Assembly: GCA_963854835.1 (NCBI GenBank)
Contig: OY978526.1
Location: 15,703,277 to 15,767,276 of the forward strand
Direction: 5' to 3'
Source of the DNA: Megamerina dolium
Lineage: Eukaryota; Arthropoda; Insecta; Diptera; Megamerinidae
Length of the DNA: 64,000 nucleotides
Under the pieces are notes generated by a model. The model was given only the letters and a program-made list of their open reading frames with translations, was not told where the DNA came from and made no database searches. Below are positions 24,184 to 36,420 of the stretch, one piece after another (the stretch's first letter is position 1; the number at the start of each line of letters is the position of its first letter). The position numbers and the translations under genes are program-made.

Positions 24184-24495
24184 ATGGCCGAAGAGCTTGG
24201 TAATTTTTCTGTATGAAATCCCTGTTTATATTTGTGGATTTGACAACGCTGGAGTTGTCGCGACCAATCAGATCAGTAAATTATTTTAATGATATTGAAA
24301 AATCAGTGTACATTACTAAAACAAGCATCAATAAAATATTGCATTTGGATACCAACAAGATTTCTTCAGGTAAAGAAACGCTTCAATAAACGACACGATT
24401 ACGATGGATTAAAGACTGTGTTGGACTACATGGGTTTTCCATAACATGGCTGCTGTTATATTAAAGTAACTTAAAGTGATCAATTCCGAAATATA
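24184..24495. other. No gene seen: spacer between SINE and mariner
   Basis: About 310 bp of mixed sequence. With 25484-25860 it may belong to an older transposon into which the 24496-25483 mariner inserted: a stretch near 25620 reads DLKPSNF, a possible decayed DLAPSD motif. This is weak. Confidence 0.35.
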
Positions 24496-25483
24496 CGAGG
24501 GCGATCCCAGTACTACCCGACCTGACATATAGATGGCGGCAGTAGATTAAAAAAATTACTTTGGTGAAAAGTGGCAACCTTATTTAACACATGTTTTAAG
24601 TTTCAAGTCGCCACGTTGTTTAGTATTTTTTTGGAGCGATCGAAGTTAACGATCTCAATAAATTTGTAAGCATGGAAAATATTGGTCACCGTTATGTAAT
24701 TCAATACTTTAATTTGAAAGGTCTCAGTTCAACGAATATTAAAGCCGAACTAGATTCTACTGTGAGGGAGTCTGCTCCTTCGTTTACGACTATAAAATAT
24801 TGGGTTGCAGAGTTTAAACGAGTTCGTACGAGCTGCCAAGACGAACACCGTAGTGGTCGACCATTGAGGTGGCCATGACAGAAAAATTGAAGAAAATCCA
24901 CAAAATGATATTATATGATCGCCGGCTGAAGGTGCGTGAGCTAGGTGAAATTACAGGCATTCCAAAAAGTGCTATATATCGTATATGGGTCCACCACTTC
25001 ACACCTGAGACAAAGGAGCAGTCAAAACAGTGGACTGAAAGGGGAGGATCGTGTCCAAAGAAGGCGAAGACAAAAATTAAAGAAAAAAGGCCGCATTTGC
25101 GAAAAAGAAAGTGTTGTTTCACCAAGACAATTCACCAGTTTACACATCTGCTATTGCGATGGCCAAAATCAATGAGCTAAAGCTCGAATTGCTTCCACAC
25201 GCACCTATATTCGCCAGATTTAGCTCCTTCGGACTATTTTCTATTTCCAAATTTGAAAAAATGACTGGGAGGTTGAAAATTTGCTAATGAAGAGGTGGAG
25301 TCTGCAGTAGATGGTTATGTTAATGAGCTAGACAGTTGATACTATAAATAGCATATCGAAGCTACAGAATATCGATGGGAAAAGTTTATAGAGCTAAAAG
25401 GCGATTACGTTGAGAAATAAAGAAAAATTTTCTCAAATTTGTTGTTTTCTTTGTTAGGTCGGGTAATTCTGGGATCGACCTCG
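24496..25483 (+). mobile_element. Mariner element, internally deleted, with both ends
   Basis: A 988-bp Tc1/mariner copy flanked by TA (24494-24495 and 25484-25485). The 28-bp terminal inverted repeats (starting CGAGG) match at 25 of 28 positions. The leader has the same AGATGGCGGCAGTAG block as the 819-1334 copy. The transposase inside is broken by at least two internal deletions and a frameshift, so the copy could move only if supplied with transposase. Confidence 0.92.
24672..25420 (+). pseudogene. Mariner transposase, broken
   Basis: The amino end (MENIGHRYVIQYFNLKGLS, then the helix-turn-helix segment SFTTIKYWVAEFKR and HRSGRP) is a mariner DNA-binding domain in frame to 24878. The frame shifts to read MTEKLKKIHKMILYDRRLKV and GEITGIPKSAIYRI. 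A deletion then joins this to WVHHFTPETKEQSKQW, and another joins PKKAKT to KEKRPHLRK. The later HQD-type motif is frameshifted (read as FTKTIHQF) and APSDYF-like sequence follows near 25220. The tail ends with a KGDYVEK-like sequence and TAA at 25420. The first catalytic Asp motif is lost. Confidence 0.85.
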
Positions 25484-28400
25484 TATAAAAGCACTCCTTT
25501 ACAAGAAGTCTTCGGAGAAATGAGAAATGCCATAACAATATGAGCTTTCATACACCGACTGAGACAATCGTCTATTTGAACACTTAAAATTTTTAATTGA
25601 TGAGTTGTCCATTACACATGCCTGATTTAAAACCCAGTAACTTTTCAAATTCCAGCCATTCAAATATAAATTGCGTGGTCAACGTTTCACAATACCCAAC
25701 AATGCAGTTTCATGTTTGAACTGGAAGCTTTGGAGCTCCCTCAATAGGAATAAAAAAATGCAACCAAAACTAGTTCAAACGCTTGAAAAAGTGTATTACT
25801 CTTCATGGATCAATATTCATTCTTGTTCTATAATTTCGAAATATAAATAGCAATCTTAACTTAGATTTATGCCATTGGAAGTAGTAGTAGTAGTAGGAGT
25901 CATCTAGACTATAGATAAAATTTCAATCTGCTTAATCTATTATCTTTCCCTATATCACTACACACTTTTTTTGTAAATCATTTATTTCAGCATCAATATT
26001 TGCTGTATATAAAAAAAATATCTTAATGCCCACTCATCAAATATTTTCACCAACCAGTTTGCTTATCTAACGAAAGTATATTTAATACGAAATGGTGAAT
26101 TCATACTTCTTATCTAATAAATTATCTGCATATACTGGAAGTAATATGTCATATAACAATATAAAGCTCACTTTAATACCAGATATATAGAAATATACAT
26201 AAAGTCGCCTAGTTTGAGATAATCTAAGAAAAAATTATCAAAATAATAGAAGCAATTATGTAGTACATATAATATTCACGGGTAATCAACACTTGACTTA
26301 CTCAAATAATTGCTTCTCCACAATATGAGCTTTACTGCATTTCATTTTTTCTATATTATATTCATATGTATATAAATATGCATACATATTCGTGCACATA
26401 ACATATATGTGTGTGCATATGCATTAAGTACTGGTCGTGCCAGCAGTGCCTCAAGTGTTTACTCACCATTAACGGCTTTAAAATAAGTAACAACCGATTG
26501 TGCGCTTGCATACAAATGCTGGTTTCCCTGTTCCCAATGTACTTGTATCTGGTGCTTATACAATATGCGCACAAACATACATACAAACATACATGTATGT
26601 ATGCATGGTGCTTAACGTTATCACACCATCAAACCAGCGACCACCAGTAAATGGGCTAGCTTTATGCAATCCATTGTGTGTGTGTGAGGCACAATATCAA
26701 CAGCAACATTTATACATTCATGTATGTATATAGTACATTACTTGCATATGCATATTTTCAGGCGCAAAATATATGCTTTCTTTTTTTTTGTGTATATTTG
26801 CGAGTACATTGCAATATGAGTATATTTATTTCACATATACATATGAATACTCGCATACTTACACATACCATTTGTTTTCCATTTGTTTCGCATTTTTTTG
26901 CACTAAACCAACCATACACAACAACTGCACGATCATCATATACATCCGTTGCAAATGCAACCGTGCAATTATTTTCTTTTGAGTTGAGTTGTTGAATCGT
27001 TTTAATGGTCGTCACCTTCTTTGTTTAACACGTTATGCTTGTTTGCTTGCTTGCTGGCTTTCTTTCTTTCTAGCTGACTGGTGATGGTGTTGGTTTTGAT
27101 GTTATTGTTTTAGGTGTTTGCTGTTGTTTTATTTATTTATTATATACCTATGTTGCTATAATATGTATTTGTAACACTTGCATTGGATATTGTAAAACAT
27201 GTATGCTACAAGCAGCCAGTTTAAAATTCATATAAATATCCCAAGTGTTAAGTTCAATTTAAATATTTTGTGCTCCATTGTTGTTATTGTACTTTGTGTG
27301 GCTATCGTTAAATGTTGGATTGTAAATACATACAAATGTACATACATATGTATGTACGGGATATGTTTGCATTTAGTTAGAGTTAGTTCTTGTTGTTTGT
27401 TTTCTCGTCGTTTTTATAGTTGTCGCATTTGTAATGCATGCTTAAAACAAAGTAGAAAAAAAAACTCGACAAATAAAAAAGCTAAAAAAAAGTTTGTCGC
27501 AGAAATAATGCCAAAAACCATTAACGCAATAGCAAAGGACATTAAAAACACTTGAGCTTCCTAATAGATTTTCGTTTTAATGGAAGCCATGCAATATAAG
27601 GAGTTAGGCGTGAGTGTGTGTGTGCAAGAGTGGTATTTTAAGTAGGATAAAAGTTAAGAGGATAATCCTTAAAATATTAAGACCATTTGCAAATTGTTTT
27701 CTTCATCAATGAATTTTTGGAAATAGTTCGTTTCTTCCAAGGCTGTATCTATGTACTTACATAAATCCAGGAATATCCATACATAATGAATTAAGCTCTA
27801 TTTAGTGGTAGCAAGCATGGATATAGCTCGTGTACATTTTAGCCCATAGTAAGAAAAATTATTTTTTTTTTCTTAATAGCAACATTTCAAGGTACGCAAT
27901 TATGTACCTTAAGGATCCGCTTATTCTTATAAGTATGTGTATTTGAGGGTTAATATTTTCTGTATTTGATAATGGACCATTATCAATTTATCATCATTCA
28001 TAATAAGACATTGAGTAATTTTTCATTTCATTTTAGTCACAATTCAAAAACACATCAATCTGTCATCTCTACTAATATTTTGGCATAACACTTGTTTGGC
28101 TTAAATATAATAGAGTTTCTTGATATAAAATTAATTGGATTTCTACCTAATTCTCGAGTAATTCAAAAACATATCAAGCTTAAAGGAAAAAATCAAAGCA
28201 CAGAGTGCCTTAGTGGCAGCTTGACTGTCCGAAAATTTATTTATCAAGACACTATTTATACTTTTATCGACTATTTCTACACAAGTTGTAATTGCAAATA
28301 TCTCATCTTAAAGACACTGGACCAGGAACCAAGAAAGGAAGCGACCTAAATATTGGAAGCACCGACACCATGTATCTTTGGCTCATCTGTGTACCAACTG

Positions 28401-28671
28401 AGACTGTCGTTATTTATGGGAGGTTAGACATTCATCAATCCTTGTCTTGATTGAAAGATCATTCAGAAATATGTTCCTAGTCACTCGATATATAACGGAG
28501 AAAATCTAGATGTTAGGTATTTTGTTAGAGAATTTTTTGCAATATCCTTCAATTGAAATCATTTGCAAGCTCACAGAACTATTTGATGCAATGAGGATGT
28601 ACAAAAATATTTTTATTCAAATTAAATTTTTGTTATTTTCAAAAGATATTTCAAATTGGTAATGAATTTGA
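25484..28671. other. No gene seen: AT-rich spacer
   Basis: Contains TAG triplets (about 25878-25895), ACATACA/TATGTATG simple repeats around 26340-26620 and 27330-27360, and T-rich stretches. Open frames on both strands are low-complexity (Cys/Tyr/Ile-rich) and show no domain. Confidence 0.6.
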
Positions 28672-29043
28672 GTTGGTGCCGTAGCCCAGTGGTTAGTGTG
28701 TTGGCCTTCAGATCTGTAGGTCGTGGTTCAATCCCCGGCTGATGCATAACAAATTAATTATCAAAAAGATTTTTCTTTCGAACGGTACCCACCTGTCGGC
28801 AAACAATTAGCTATTCTTCCGACAGTAACAACTTGCCATGAAAAAGCTTCTAAAAGAACTCTGTGCCAAAGCTCAGAAAAAGTGATGTCACAAGGGGTCT
28901 GCCGTTCGGAACCGGCTAAAATAAGTAGGTCCCTTTTAATACTGTCCAAAAATTTAACACGCACAACAGTAATGGAAGAGAAGCTCGGCCAATGAGTCCT
29001 TCGGGGCTTTAAGCGCCACATAATTATTAAAAAAATTATTATT
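28672..29043 (+). repeat. tRNA-derived SINE, full-length copy with 12-bp TSD
   Basis: Best-preserved copy. It has an A box (TAGCCCAGTGGTTAG, 28682-28696), a B box (GGTTCAATCCC, 28725-28735), a body and a short A/T-rich tail. It is bounded by identical 12-bp direct repeats TAATGAATTTGA (28660-28671 and 29044-29055), which fixes both element ends and gives a length near 372 bp. RNA polymerase III transcription and mobilisation by a LINE are inferred from the class. Confidence 0.94.
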
Positions 29044-29055
29044 TAATGAATTTGA

Positions 29056-29639
29056 ACTTTGGTTCTTATCTATTTAGCTCCTATTGATATATTTAATTAC
29101 TCTTTTTTCGTACCGTAGCATTCCCTACTGAAAGAATTCTTAAAAGATTCAGATTGCTCGACCCCAGAAACCCCTAGTAGACCATAGTTACAGAGTTTCT
29201 GCTGAATATAATAAATTTTATGAACATTTTTTAAATTATTACCTTTATAGCCTACATACCAGATAGTCAAAAGATGCAAAATGGAAAACGAAAATGGATA
29301 AGGAAAATATCAAAGAATGTTATAGAACAACAAAACCACCATAAGCCTCATGTTTTGGATAAAGACAAGTCCAAACTGGTCTCTTTCGTCAAAAATACTT
29401 AACCCTGAGGAGCAAAACAGTATTCAACACAATACTCAGAGGGACTCCTTTTTTTCAACAATCCTATGCTGATCAGAATCAAACATTTTTTACTACTTTT
29501 ACCTCGCTGTGCTAATTATTTTTATTTATTTGCAAAACAAATTTCTCCTTATGGAAAAATTAATTTTTATTTGAAATTTTCGTAGGTTTGTTAAATCTTT
29601 ATATGTGCGTAGGCCAGGAGCATTGCAAGAATGAAACTG
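29056..29639. other. No gene seen: spacer
   Basis: AT-rich sequence with no recognisable gene, RNA or repeat. Confidence 0.5.
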
Positions 29640-29875
29640 ACTGACTTGTTGAACTCAGTACCATAGCTGAGTCAATGAACCGTGAGTTGAAATTTCGCCA
29701 GCGAAAATTTAAATAGGAAAAAACAAGCAATTAACAATTCTTCCTTCCGGTAATAGCAGTTTGATATGAAGATGCTTCTGAAATTCCAAATTTCTCAAGC
29801 ATTCTGCTATTAGGAATCCACCAATATAAGTAAATACCCTTCAAAGCCATTTTAGCACACAATGTATATAAAAGG
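29640..29875 (+). repeat. Old diverged SINE copy
   Basis: Follows the order of the SINE body with many substitutions: ACAAGCAATTAACAATTCTT, then a TTTGATATGAAGATGCTTCT segment matching the CTTGCCATGAAAAAGCTTC block, then ATTCTGCTATTAGGAATCC and AATATAAGTAAATACC. The tRNA-like head is barely traceable (ACCATAGCTGAGTCAATG). It is much older than the other copies. Confidence 0.5.
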
Positions 29876-31394
29876 GTCGCGGGCTGCATTGTTATACAAT
29901 ATATTCATAAATATATCTATTGCCAAATATATAAACTTTTATGAAAAGCAAACCAATTACCCCTGCCACTTGTTGCACAAACAAGCATACCATATATATG
30001 TTGAAAATATTACATAAATAATGCCACGATTTACTGTTTCACTAAATATCATCGCTTCAGCACATTTGTTTGCGTTTCCCTTGCATTGAAATACCATTCT
30101 ACTCAGATCATATCCATCACTGTTTTCATATGAACATTTACTCACTCAATGAAAAAAAGAAACGAATACAAGTGCTTTGACCCTGATATTAATGTACGAT
30201 GAAAATAACAATAATAATAATAATAATAATAATAATACAACTTATAAATGCAAACACCTTCATATAAGGCTGCATATAAATTTCCTGATTTTGTCACCTA
30301 CTTAAATAAAAACACAACACCTCTTCATGCTAAAAACGCCATTTTACACTTGAAACTCCCCCAAAACCAAACCATCGCGAAGTGTTGCTACCAGTACCCC
30401 TTCCCCTCTTTTTCTACAGAAAAATGTTTTTAAATATTTCTCACATAATGGTGCAACAAAGTTGAACCGTTGAACGCAATATAATGCGGCGCACATCGAA
30501 GTCAAACAACATCCATCAAAGCAACATTCAGTGCCCTTATACATATACTTTCAAATACCATACTTATACTTTATATGAAGGTACTATACAGTGCCCATGG
30601 CTCACACTCGTAATCAACCACCATATAAATAGCAACAATTTTAACACTAGCGAGTGAAATAATTGTTGCTGTCGAAACAATGGCAGGGCATCCATAGCAA
30701 CTGAGAACGGCTAACGGCAGCAACCATTGCAATGGCAGTAGCAGAACAATATTACGACAAAAACTGAAGCAAAATATATACATAGTTACGTATGTATTTG
30801 AAAAGGACCTAATAATATTTACAATGTCTGTGCACCATTAGCATGGAACGATGAACGAAGCTTATGCGCGCCATCTATAAAAAAAAGTAGGTACTACAAA
30901 AGAGTTTGTAAAACACAAAGAACGGGAAGAGAGAAAAAAAAAATATTGTGGCTGCGGTAAAACTGAATGAATCAAGTACAAAGAAGATGGACGAAAAAAA
31001 TAAAACAGGAACAGTAATAGTAACCGTAGCAGTAGCGACCGGAAGCAAGGCCAACAACGACGAATGCAGACGGGAACAAATGTTTAGGCACCTTTTGTGT
31101 GTTGTTATAAAACAAAAAATAACAGCAAAAATATAGCAACATTAGAGGAAAACATTAAATACAAAGGCGTTACTACTCTCGTCACTGTTTTAGGTATGAT
31201 GTTGTTGTAGCCTTTATTGTTATTTGCTGGTATTAGAGTTGATATTGGTTGGATGCTGGTTTTGAGGCTTCTACTTTTATTTCATTTCAATGTTCGTTTT
31301 AATATTGCATAGTTTTCACACAAAACGTCATTATAATTTGAATGAACTGCCGACTGCAGATCTAGAAAAATTCGTACTATGTGCCTATATAAAA
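29876..31394. other. No gene seen: spacer with triplet repeat
   Basis: Contains an (ATA)n run at about 30207-30237. The rest shows short open frames without domain content, including a Thr/Val-rich one at 30948-31136 that is repeat-like. Confidence 0.55.
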
Positions 31395-31859
31395 GTATTG
31401 GGTTTTTTCAGGCAAAATAAATTTCATTTATAAATTTTAAACTGATTTTTATTGAACCAAGTATATGTCGTTTTATGGGGTAATCTTCGAATATTATCGA
31501 GCCACTGAGTTTGGTCTATAGTTTAATCATGAATCGTCTAACAATCGAACAACGCTTAAGGATTATTGAATTCTATATCAAAATACATGCTCGGTTCATT
31601 CATTCATGGTCAGTTTAGGCGACCTTCTGAGACAGCTATTCGGAATCTTATGACTAAATTTCGCACCAAATTTACATTATTGGACATTAAACCAGCTGAA
31701 TTATTGATTTATTCGTGAAATACTGGTGGATATGTTGGAGAGAGTATGCCAAAATTGGACCCAGTGTATGATCCATTCGACTCAAATAAAGATTTCTCTA
31801 AATTTTATCTGTTTTTTTTTTTAATCAAATTAGAAGGCTCTTCTAAAAAGTCACCCTGT
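31395..31859 (+). mobile_element. Rosa-like mariner, internally deleted copy
   Basis: Plus-strand remnant that keeps the transposase start (MNRLTIEQRLRIIEFY from 31529, followed by frameshifted GQFRRPSETAIRNLMTKFR-like sequence) and then jumps to a CQNWT-less 3' tail with CAAAATTGGACCCAGTGTATG. Its right end AAAAAGTCACCCTGT (31845-31859) is identical to the outer end of the copy at 44340-45410, so it is probably the terminal inverted repeat. Nearly the whole catalytic domain is missing. Confidence 0.7.
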
Positions 31860-34800
31860 CGTTGTAATGGATTGAATCAATTTCTAATAGAATGTTTCTT
31901 TTTTTTTTTTTTTGTTTCTTTTGGATCTTATGATCTTTCCTGTGGGCCATTCTGCCTGCTTCTGGTCAATAAGTAGCTTCAGATGGTTCTATGGTTGACA
32001 GCAGACTGGAGATTCTATCCAAAACACGTTTTAGCGTCAATTCGTATGACACCCAAATATCGAGCATCTACTAGGATTCATCTATATGCAGATGGTTTTG
32101 AATGGTAGGCACTGCTACGACTGCTTACACATCGATCTACATTGATCATTTTTGAAACCAAAATTGCGTATAATTGGCAGTGGCAGTACCTAAATAGCAT
32201 TCACTATTTCAACTAACTGGCTTGATCTTTCCCCTTAATAATTAAAAAAAAAACCAAAATATTCTCTTTATTAACTTCTATCTGTTATACCAACTCACAA
32301 CTAAAATTGACCAATTAAAAGAATGTTAAATAATTTTTAGTAAAAAATTCCACTTCTCCAATAAGTTCAAGTTTGAATTTGTTTGATCAATATCCTAAGA
32401 GCTATAAATATTGTATATCATTATAATTAAATGACAAAAAAATAATGAATAATGAATTTCTATCCACACTATTCTGAGTGGTTACTGCTATTATCGTTGC
32501 TACGAGTACTTATTAATGTCTATTAAATTTTTTCGTAATGAAATTACATTTACACTTCAAATAAATGTTTCAACCAACAATAGAAATTAAATTAATTGCA
32601 GCATTCATATATAGAAATGCTTTAAAAATAAATACAAATATTGAACTCGTTGAAAAATATATTGGTAGTTGTAATACATATATATACATACATTCATTTA
32701 AATATCAAGTACATAAAAACATAGTGAAAATAATTTCTAATATCACAAATCATTCCATAAAATTACCTCTTTATCTACGACCACAGACAGTGCTTAGAAA
32801 ATGCAACGTGTTATGCCATAAAAATTTTTGTATGATTTTATTGTTCATTGGCAACAAGCCAAAAACCATTTATCTGACAGCACTATTTTGCAGCAAGCGG
32901 CATATTCACATATTCGCTCATATGTACAAAAAAAAAAAATACTTAAAAAAATGCAAAAATCGCGTAGGGATGCAGATGTGGCAACAGAATTACGTACTCG
33001 CGTTATTGAGATGTCGCAGATTACGTGATAGCGTTGGTAAAAAAAAAAAACAATCAACTATAAATAAAATGCCACAAAAAAACAATTATTTTAAAATAAT
33101 AAACGTATTCAAATGCCGAAAATCACACTAAACTTTTTTTTTTTTCTTATCAAATATATTTTCCAACTTATGCTCTGTAATATGTGGAACAATAAAAACT
33201 ATAAGAGACAGAGAGAGGAAAAAAAATAATGTAGCATATTTTTAGATGCTTCAACAATTGCTGCTGTTGAAAGTTTTATTTTTATCTTTTTTAAAGTATG
33301 CCTTTTCGACTCGTTCTAGTTGGTCGGTTGACTTCCGGCTACCATTACTACACACCACTGAGACACAATGCAGTAATAAATCAAGCCAACAGTAGGCACC
33401 TACCAACAATAAAGATGGTAATAGTACTGACTGCTGTTACGGCAATTTTTATCGTTGCCAGATAATCGTCGAACACATTCTTCACTTTTTCAATTCAATT
33501 TTCATCTTACGACTCACACTTTTCGTTTTATTTTTATAAATGTGTTTTTTTTTTTTTTTGCTTTCTACGGCTTTTCACTCAATAAATTTTTATGCGCTCA
33601 AGTCTATTACGAAAATTTCCATTTTCTACCTTTTTTATTTCATTTTTTTCTTTTCTTATTTTTTGCCTTTGTTCAGACACACTCCAACGAATTTACATTT
33701 TACATTTTGTATTGCAAATAGAAAACAAAAGAAAACGTATGCCTAAAATGATGCTTTTACTTCTATTACTTCGCTTTATATAGGTATGTATGTAGATATG
33801 TAGTTGCTTTGGAGTTAAGACGGTCCGTCGAATCTTTTGAATTGTAATTTCACACCTTTCATTGTTCGTATTGGTTAAACTGTAGCCAGAACCTTTGTAT
33901 TTGTATATGTAGTAGGTTATATAGAAATCTTTTGACTTGCTTTTCACATTACTTACGTTTCCTTTCACAATCTTTAGACTCAAACAAAGCAAATAGACAG
34001 ACACACACGAACACGTACGAATTATTGTTTAACTTGATTTAAGACTTAGTTTAACTTAGTTGACCGTCGAACACATTGAAGCGGAAAATGTTTAACCTTC
34101 TATTTCACCTTTCTTCTTCAAATATCATCTCAACGATAGACTCTTACATTCAACACACGCACATTCTTAGGCACCTCTAAGCAGTAAAATGCACAAGTAA
34201 TAATCATCTATTTGAATTTAGATATTCGTATATATGTACATTTTTTATGAGCACATCAGCAACAACAGCATTGACAAATAATCCGTAAAAACATGTAGAT
34301 GGAACGCACAAGCATATCGCCAATATGCGTATGCAACGATTCGCTTATGATACTGCTGATCCTTTCAATAACGATGATAATGTTGACAGAGATGACAACG
34401 ACGACGACGACAACGACGACGAGGACGACGACACATAAATGGAGTAGAAAAATAATAGTGTATAGTTTTAGGCGCATAAACCTAAATGTACTCATATGCA
34501 CGTATGAGTCGTTGACTTGTATTAGTATGCCACAACATATTTATTCACTATCACTGTTCTGCCATTACAGTAGTAGTAGTTGTTGTTGTTGTTATTTGTG
34601 TCTGCATTAATACCATTAAATCCCTAAATAGTCCGAAAAGCTCCACACACACACACATCGTACACCTCAAACCAATAGCAAAAACAACATACAACAGCTT
34701 ACATGCATACAGTTAAATATTATTTGACTACAATTTCACTCCCCCACCAGTTTGTGGTCGGTGTGCTTTTGTTACACTCAGTTTTGCCTATTTTTTATTT

Positions 34801-35739
34801 TATTTTATTTCTATCCGATGAACACGTCCAAACTGTTCGAAATACCGGCTATGACTGAATTCAAAAATTGCTTTCACCATTTGTGTATCATCTTCATTCA
34901 TTGGTTTTTAACGATATAAATTCACACAGCCACAGCCACACGTATACGTATACATCAAGGCGAACGAGTCGACGATGTTGATGTCGTATGTCGCACATTG
35001 CATATCGTCATACTGGCAGTCGCAAACAAGAAAACATACTCGTATGTATTAAATGCACACACATATATTCCTGTATAAACGAATGATATGAAGTTTCAGC
35101 TGTTTGCTATCGTTATTGCTGTTGTTGTTGTTGCTGATGTAACTGTTGCAAGCTAACAAACACCTAAGCATACTATCTGTCGTCCACCACCCTCACAAAA
35201 CCATCATCAATGATAATGGTGAAATGTATTATAATGATGATGATTGTGGTCCAAACTTGGATATTCTCTTAAGCAATCACTGTCTCTCTCTCTCTCTCTC
35301 TTCTCTTACTTGAGCATTCATTTGAAAACTTTCGCTCTCTTTATTATCTGTCTGTCTGAGTGTGTTGTGTTTTATTTCCATTGACATGTGTAGTTGTTAT
35401 TATTTTTATTTTTGTTATAATTGTTGTTTTTACTTGTGGCTTTTGTGCATAATATGCAACAGCCACAAAAATGCTGTAAAATTCAATAGCGACGATGTCT
35501 GAATGAATTTTTATTACTGCCTTTCGATTCATTCACATAATTTTAAACCTATGATTATGTGTAGCTTCATACACATTTTGGTGTGTAATTATGTTTATGA
35601 GTGTTCGTTAATAATTATTATCGCAGATTATTTATACGAAATCGATATTAATACATCTCTCGGTCTCATTGATTCTACAATAACTATCGTAATTATCGAG
35701 CGATCAAGCTCAAAATTGGTATTTAAGATTACTATCATC
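31860..35739. other. No gene seen: spacer
   Basis: AT-rich DNA with long T runs (31895-31912, 33541-33560), (GAC/AAC)n at about 34388-34431, (GTT)n at about 34577-34590 and (TC)n at about 35282-35301. The 188-residue plus-strand open frame at 32565-33131 is Lys/Ile-rich without a recognisable domain and is judged a chance frame. Confidence 0.55.
34388..34431. repeat. GAC-type trinucleotide repeat
   Basis: Runs of GAC with AAC and GAG variants over about 44 bp. It has notably higher G+C than the surroundings. Acidic or Thr-rich peptides read from it are not supported as coding. Confidence 0.75.
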
Positions 35740-36420
35740 AATGAATAAATATGTTCGTGAATGAATGAAATCAAATGAAAACTACGCCTACCTCCCATAT
35801 AAAATTGTTTTGTAAAACGTGTTTTTTCATACTTTTCACACGAACATTTAGTGGGATCAAACTAAGTCACGGTACGTAAAGATAATCTCATTCCAAAATT
35901 AACATATTCGAAAATGGGCGTAGTCGGATGAAAATCACGCCTACCTCCCATACAAAAGTTTGTGTTTCAATATATATTCTCACACTTTGCGAGAGTAAAT
36001 TCGACATTATCAAGTTGAATCTTGGTACGTATAATTATATTTGCCAAAAAAATAGACAAAATCAAAAATTGGCTAAATCGGATAAACATTGCTTCTACTT
36101 CCCACACAAAGGTATGTTTTTAATGTGTGTTCTAACACTTTACACACGAAAATAAGATACTATCAACCTGAAAGACGGTATATACGATTATGTTTAGTAT
36201 TTAAACGACATCTTTAAAAAAATACTGAATCGAATGAAAACCATACCTACCTTTCATACAAACATATCTTTCGATATCACACTTTGCGAACCAAAATATA
36301 AAATTGTCAAAGTGAAACATAGTGAATGATCCTCTTAGATAATGGAAAGAATAGGATGAAAACCACGCCTAATTTTTATACATATGCACAATGTAAGGGG
36401 CATGTTTGAAAAAGTACATT
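35740..36420. repeat. Degenerate tandem array, about 152-bp unit
   Basis: The marker CACGCCTACCTCCCATACAA or its variants recurs at about 35785, 35938, 36090, 36243 and 36366, giving steps near 153, 152, 153 and 123 bp. Each unit also has a GTCGGATGAAAA-type lead, a CACACTTT(GC/AC)(G/A)(A/C)(G/A)A core and a TTGAATCTTGGTACGT-type segment. Units are about 70-80 percent alike by eye. The marker resembles the CACGCCCACT...CTCCCATACAAAG motif of the 61612-63117 element. Confidence 0.75.

Noticed and set aside
25600..25860. Second older mariner around the 24496-25483 copy
   Set aside because: Only a DLKPSNF-like stretch and a weak tail were seen; too little to call as a feature.
32565..33131. Plus-strand open frame of 188 codons
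   Set aside because: Lys/Ile/Asn-rich with poly(A)-derived Lys runs, no domain and no supporting context; length is within chance for this base composition.
35740..36420. CRISPR-like array
   Set aside because: The units are long, degenerate and contiguous without unique spacers, and the sequence is eukaryotic.
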